Positions 58,759 through 64,000 of a stretch of 64,000 nucleotides of DNA are shown here, piece by piece (within the stretch, counting starts at the first letter, position 1; each line of letters opens with the position of its first letter). A program made the translations under genes and the position numbers. The stretch comes from Jackrogersella multiformis (lineage: Eukaryota; Ascomycota; Sordariomycetes; Xylariales; Hypoxylaceae): NCBI GenBank assembly GCA_902806575.1, contig CADCXD010000018.1, positions 3,100,001 through 3,164,000 on the forward strand, in the 5' to 3' direction. Under the pieces are notes generated by a model. The model was given only the letters and a program-made list of their open reading frames with translations. It had not been told where the DNA came from and made no database searches.

Positions 58759-61152
58759 GACGATCGGATAGCTATCTTTGACGTCTCTTGCGGAGAGGAA
58801 TGCTGCCGCGTTGGAGACAAGGCACCTGACGTTATGAAGACGGACATAGATCAAGTTGATGGGGTCAATGTCGTGTCGCTTGATCGTTCGTTTGTCCTAG
58901 AGAAAGGGTGGAAGGGGATATTATTGCTTAAGGATGGGGGTTGGGGGTGCTGGCAAGGCAGTCAGTCTATGGCGTCGTCCATATTTCATTCCTTCCGACA
59001 AGGACCGGGCATGGTTTTTTGCACCGTATACGTTTGAGCAATCCGCAGATAAGGGTACGGTGGCATTTATAGAGAGCATCTTGGTATAGAGTTGGGTTGG
59101 GGTTGCTTGCAATAGATTTCTGAAGAGCGGAGGACTTGAAGGCATGTGGCATAGTGGGATATATCGAATATTGGATGTGGGATATCGGGATATTGGATAT
59201 CGGGATAGTGGAAGAAGATGGAGAAGAAATATGAAAGAAGAACGAAGAGGGGCGTGTGGAGATATTATAAAAGGAAAGAAGTGAGGTCAGCTTAAGGTTT
59301 GCAGCGAAAAGGGAAGTAACAAATCATGGCATGTCTTTTGCTCCTTCTTACCAGAGTCTCGGGTCCAACTAGTCGGGTCGTGTGTCCCAACCCAACCCAC
59401 CCCAAATACACAAATACCCGAATACCAAGATACCTAAAATACCCTATGGGTACCTCGAGCCCAACTCTATACATACCTACCCGGGTAGGTATGTATTGTG
59501 TCCCTACGTAACTCCAGCGGATACAAATATAAAAGGTACAAATATAAAAGGGTACATCGGATATATGTGACACGCAAATGGCTAATCTTACTGGCTGGAA
59601 GCAAAGAATACGCCCCGTTCGAGTATGTAAGGTGTGTTAGTATGGGCGGCTAGAGCTGCTCTGCTGTCACGGTATCTCCTTTTTTTTCCCTCTCTTTCCT
59701 TTTTTTTTTTTTTGATCGCATCCCGCATTACCATGCTTCTTGTGTGTCCCGGTCGTGGGCGGACCAACTGTCCAGTGGGCCAACCCCCGGTCCAAGGTTG
59801 TTTTCGTTTCCAAGTTATCAAATGCCGTGTTCTAGACTCCCCGAGCCCTACCCTACTAGCTTTACCATTGTTGCCGGGAGGGTAATAATAGTGTGACCGT
59901 CGTCTACGGACGTTGCAACGACGAGTGGTACATACATAGTAAGAGAGGCGAGTGAATGAGTGTGGTGTGTGTGTGCGTATGCCACCCATATGACATTATA
60001 AAACCTAACCGGGCCAGTCGCCCGAAATGCTATTTAGTTTGGCATAGAGTATCTAGGTAGATTAGGTATTCAACCGCGATGGCAAGTTCTTGTGCTACCC
60101 CATCCCCGAGTCCCCTTTTCTTTTTTTTCCCTTTACCAACGCTTTTCTCCATGTGATTGATTAGGTCTAGGTACGTGACTGTGTAACAAGGTGGTGGCCA
60201 AGGAGAACGGCTACAACCCCGTTGGGCTGTAGGTGATAGTAGTACTTAGTGGGCCTCAACCTCCGCGGATGTAGACGTCCATCCCGACCCATGCTATGCG
60301 ATGGACATCTCGCTGCTATTTACCGTCAGGTGACATCTACCAGATCCTTTACCATCTACTATGTACATAGGCAATATGATGCAAGTAATATCTCCTTGAA
60401 ACGTTGACGAGAGGTCTGGAAGTCCATGTTGTGCCTAAACAACATCAAATTAACCCGACCGTCGATCATATCAGCCATCATTAATACATGGGGACATATT
60501 GGATACTATGTAAAGATGCGCTCAGTGAATGAGCCCATCCATCAAAATTAGGTAGAAGCTAGTACTGCCTAGTAAATTCTCCTACCAAGGTATCATATTG
60601 TTATTTTTAGAGCACCTAATATGATCAAGTAAGAATCATCATATGAGGTTAGCTAAGATGGTAGTAATTATCGCTATTGGTATATGTAAGGCTTTAGTGA
60701 AATACCGTATAACTAAATAAATATATAACGCTACTAATATAAAGATATTTCTATCTTATCGCAACAAAAAAAAATATACCTGCAGTAATCGACCAATAAT
60801 AACTTCCCTTAAAGTTTAAACTACATACATACTGCGGAGGTCTTTCCGCTTGTTGACGATCGTGATATCCAGGGACCAGAAATAAGAACATTCCGAGATC
60901 GACCCTACCTAAGAGACCCTATACTACATACTACCTAGGTACGTAGTACAAGCGCTTGGACGAAAGGCAAGTTTGACCGACTCGGAACTTAAACCGTACC
61001 GAAAAGTGCAATCGATTGGCGCGACTTCGGTCAAAGGTCCCCTAAGTTTCTCTCTCCCCGGACCCAGGACCCAGGACCCAAAAATAAAGCTGCCCAACCT
61101 ACGACGAACCGACCTTTCTTTTCGAGTTACAAGATACAGAAAAAGCAAAAAC
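58759..61152. other. Intergenic spacer
   Basis: 2.4 kb between the methyltransferase and AIM41. It includes a roughly 15-bp tandem (GATATCGGGATATTG-like, 59181-59211), a T14 run near 59700, and an ACCTAGGT palindrome (60933-60940). The 60600-60790 stretch is very AT-rich. No gene is supported. Confidence 0.55.
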
Positions 61153-61869
61153 ATGGCGGCCTTACGACCTTCCCCCCGCGTCGCGGAGAAGCTGCTGTTT
61201 CGGACACGCTTCGCGTCGCCGTCAACGTCAAGCCCAAGCCCAAGCCCAAGCCAAAGATGCAGTAGCGCGCGCTTCTACGCGAGCGACTCGCCGGCGGCGG
61301 CGGCGACGGCGACGGTGCCACCGCTCCTCCAAACGATCAAAGCCGATCTGAAAGCGGCCAGTACGTCACAGCCACCTTCCCAGTCCCACCCCTCCGCCCC
61401 GTAGTAAGCAAGCCAAAAGCTCACCAGCCGTCCCCTCCGCCTAGTGCGCGCCAAAGACGCCGCGCGCCTGAGCGCCATCCGGTCGATCCTGTCCGCGGCG
61501 CAGAACGCGTCGAAGACCAGCAGCCCGATCGCGACGGACGCGCAGCTGGTGTCGCTGCTGAAGCGCACGGCGCGCGCCTCGGCCGACGCCAGCGCCGAGT
61601 TCGCCGCCGCCGGCCGCCAGGACCTCGTTGACCAGGAGCAGGCGCAGATCGCCGTGCTGCGGGCCTACGTCGCGAACAGCGGCGTCGAGGAGGTCCCCGA
61701 GGACCGCCTGCGCGCCCTCGTCGCCGACGCCGTCGCCGACCTCCGCGCCAGCGCCCGCTTCGGCGAGGTCATGAAGGCCGTGCTGGCTCCCGGCGGCCCC
61801 CTCGACGGCAAGATCTTCGAGATGCCGCTGCTGGCCAAGATCGTCAAGGAGGCCAAGGGCTCTGCCTAG
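61153..61869 (+). CDS. AIM41: Mitochondrial GatB/YqeY-domain protein Aim41
   Basis: Exons 61153-61360 and 61445-61869, with an 84-nt intron (GTACGT...CCTAG), give 210 residues, the usual size. The junction builds Met in LKAAMRAKDAARLSAIR, the diagnostic YqeY start; without it the first frame ends at SHPSAP. The first about 45 residues are Arg/Ser-rich and fit a mitochondrial presequence. Downstream: SILSAAQNASK, LLKRTARASADA, RQDLVDQEQAQIAVLRAY, FGEVMKAVL and PLLAKIVKEA, all helical YqeY features related to the tRNA-binding tail of GatB. Cellular role poorly known; named from a yeast mitochondrial-inheritance phenotype. I chose ATG 61153 because the upstream open frame lacks presequence character. 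Very GC-rich second exon. Confidence 0.92.
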
Positions 61870-62725
61870 TTTGACGACTCCTCGCGTATCGGGAGGTATC
61901 GGGGGAAGAGGGGGGGATTGGTGGCGGGATATGTGTTATGCGATATACGTGGAAACGCTGTACTATAACGACGAAAAATGCGGCGGCACGTGCATTAGAT
62001 CGGCTGGCGTATAAAAGTCCGGATAGACTACATCTTCGCTCAATAGATGTCTGAGAATTCAGAATACCCTGGATGAGATTCTATGTGATAATGCTTTTAT
62101 ACTGCGAATACTATATATAGTTAGGCAATCTACAGCGCCTGGTGGTGGTAGGGGAGATGTAGCACATACGATTCACGAACTTTTACGAACTTTACTAAAT
62201 CGTGTACACTGTCTTAGCATACCCATTACAACCCTAGGGAAGCTCTGGGATAACTAGTAGCAGTATTTTAGTGTTAATACCAATCATCATACGCACTTGT
62301 CAGTCGAGTTTAAGCTCAGTCTCAAGGCGGCGAGCTTCAAATATGATCATTGCGTCCTCCATTGCTACCAATATTTACACTACACCATACAACCGACAAC
62401 CGGCAGCTAACAACCAGCCATAAACAAAAACTCGGAACCCCCCCTCCAAAACAAGCAAAAGCCCCGACAATGCGTTGATCTACACGGACGCAAGAGCTTC
62501 CTGGTCGTAAAAAAATAAGTAATGGACAAGCTAATAATTCATGATTCCAAGGTAAAAAAGGATAAAGGTATCTGGTATCTCTTCGCCGAGAGCCGGCAGC
62601 TCCGCCTCGCGCCAACTGTTTTTCACTTCGCCTCAACGCCTTTCGTGAGCCTCGACCCCTAGACTAGAAACACTCCGTTCACGTCGGTACGTCATATTAG
62701 AAATGCCAAAACTGATAAAGGGCCC
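61870..62725. other. Intergenic, convergent 3' ends
   Basis: An 856-bp stretch between AIM41 and SPC97. It holds 3' regions only; no supported gene. Confidence 0.6.
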
Positions 62726-64000
62726 CTAGACGGCAGCGTCCTCCTCGTTACGAGGACCTGCGAACTCGGTTCCTTGGTTAGCAGTTGCCAGCCGCGCGCA
62801 TAAACTCAGCAGCACCACCGTCTCCGTCGCTGCGTAGTGATTCAGGGCGTCTAGCAGGATTTGCAGATGTCGGCTGAAGTTCTTCTCCCAGCCCTTGATG
62901 ATATCGAGCAGATTGTTGATCCGGGAATCGTCATCTTGTAGTTGGCTGTTCAACATGCTGTCGTTATTCGACCTCTGAGATTTGACTGCTTGAACTCGCT
63001 TCCACTCCTTGTCGGTCATATTCGGCGGCTTTATAGGGCCGATCAAGTCTGGATCGGATTTTTCAAGCTCGCGCGATAGCCAGTTCATATGAGCAGCGAA
63101 GACAGTACAAGTCTGCATGAGTTTCGAATTGATCTAAAAACGTGTGAGCATGGACGCGGTAGCCGCCGTAATTCGGAGCCACTTACTCGAATGAGCTTGC
63201 CGTTGGTTAGCATGCAACCCTTCAGGCATGTGTCCAGAAAATCCACATGATCCTGCATCAATTCATCCACGGTTCGATCTGGTTTGCCCGACCCATCCAA
63301 GCTCCCATCCTTGGCTTTGAGTCTTGACATCAGAGATTGCCAATTGGGCTCAATGACTTCTAGGGTGCAGAAGTAGAGCAGCTGTTGGACAAAGACTATC
63401 ATCCGAGCCCTCAGTGTCCACACTCGCCTCTTCCAGATCTCAAGTCGCCTCGCTGACGACTTATGGCACCAGACAACACCGGTGTTGTGTGTTTGCCATG
63501 TCGTCGCCAGTTGTGACTCTAGATATCTTAAAGATAGTAGATAACGGAATAGTGCTTGGTACCGCCATACCGTTTTTCGGCTAATAACCAACGATACTGG
63601 AAACGGCACTCTATAGTCGAGCTGCAATGAGGTGAAGCCGACTGCATTCTTGTCGTTTTCGATAGGCTGGTTGCTTAGAGGCTGCAGTCCCTCCCCCGGC
63701 TCAATACCTGTGATATTGACAACACGCTGCAGCATTTTAATGAGACTAACCTCATTCATTTCGATATGAACATCTTCTTTGAATGGGTCTAAAGACACGA
63801 TACTTCCTGGTTGGCGTAGGACAAGATCGAGGAGTGACTGTAGCTTGATGATATTAACGGACTTCACAGGTTTTCGCAACTCCGATGCGCTGAGTTCCAT
63901 GAAATAGGTGAAATAGTCGGACGGATCGAGGAAGAAATAATGCTTTAGTGACCGCAGCCTTGCCGGAAGAGCGTGCGTGGTCAAGAGCAACTTCATGAGT
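62726..64000 (-). CDS. SPC97: Gamma-tubulin complex component 2 (SPC97/GCP2), 5' partial
   Basis: Subunit of the gamma-tubulin small complex that nucleates microtubules at the spindle pole body. Only the C-terminal part is in the window: exon 63187-64000 (continuing beyond the edge) and exon 62726-63133, joined across a 53-nt intron (63134-63186, GTAAGT...TTTTAG), giving about 406 residues. Blocks typical of GCP2: LKHYFFLDPSDYFTYFMEL, SLLDLVLRQPGSIVSLDPF, LQLDYRVPFPVSLVISRK, the Trp/Arg-rich SARRLEIWKRRVWTLRARM and FVQQLLYFCTLEVIEPNW. The junction reads GKLIR|INSKLMQTCTVF. The GRIP2 gamma-tubulin-binding region is therefore present; GRIP1 lies outside. The ATG at 63996 is internal. Confidence 0.94.

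Overview
The window is nuclear DNA from a filamentous ascomycete, most likely a sordariomycete. The evidence is short introns (about 50-150 nt) with CTAAC/CTGAC-type branch sites, single-copy housekeeping genes typical of moulds, and multi-kilobase AT-richer intergenic stretches dotted with short palindromes. I found no rRNA, tRNA, CRISPR array or intact transposon. All gene models below were assembled by eye from reading frames and splice signals.

Left part (1-24 kb) is gene dense: a 5'-truncated PMS1 mismatch-repair gene; a three-exon gene for a four-helix membrane protein on the minus strand; ARH1 (adrenodoxin reductase) running tail-to-tail into the ETF alpha gene; a SWI3/RSC8 chromatin-remodelling subunit; an RRN5-like Pol I factor on the minus strand whose frame is broken twice; the mitochondrial helicase IRC3; an unrecognised 512-residue protein; and the mitochondrial Lon protease PIM1.

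Middle part (24-50.4 kb) alternates long non-coding stretches with single genes: a 915-residue protein with an atypical kinase domain, the stearoyl-CoA delta-9 desaturase OLE1 with its fused cytochrome b5, a Rad5/HLTF-like SNF2-RING ATPase containing a GC-AG intron, a possible small SR-rich protein, and the type II phosphatidylinositol 4-kinase LSB6.

Right part (50.4-64 kb) looks almost empty in simple ORF terms, but it hides an 11-exon LaeA/UMTA-like SAM-dependent methyltransferase at 56809-58758. It can be read through in one frame (308 residues) once ten introns are removed. It stands alone in about 10 kb of otherwise non-coding DNA. The window ends with AIM41 and the C-terminal half of the gamma-tubulin complex gene SPC97/GCP2.

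Five of the roughly fifteen genes encode predicted mitochondrial proteins (ARH1, ETF alpha, IRC3, PIM1, AIM41). The genes do not form an obvious pathway cluster. The best leads for follow-up are the hidden methyltransferase, the two GC-AG introns, the broken RRN5 frame, and two families of short palindromes (ACCTAGGT and CTAGTGTAG) that appear confined to non-coding DNA.
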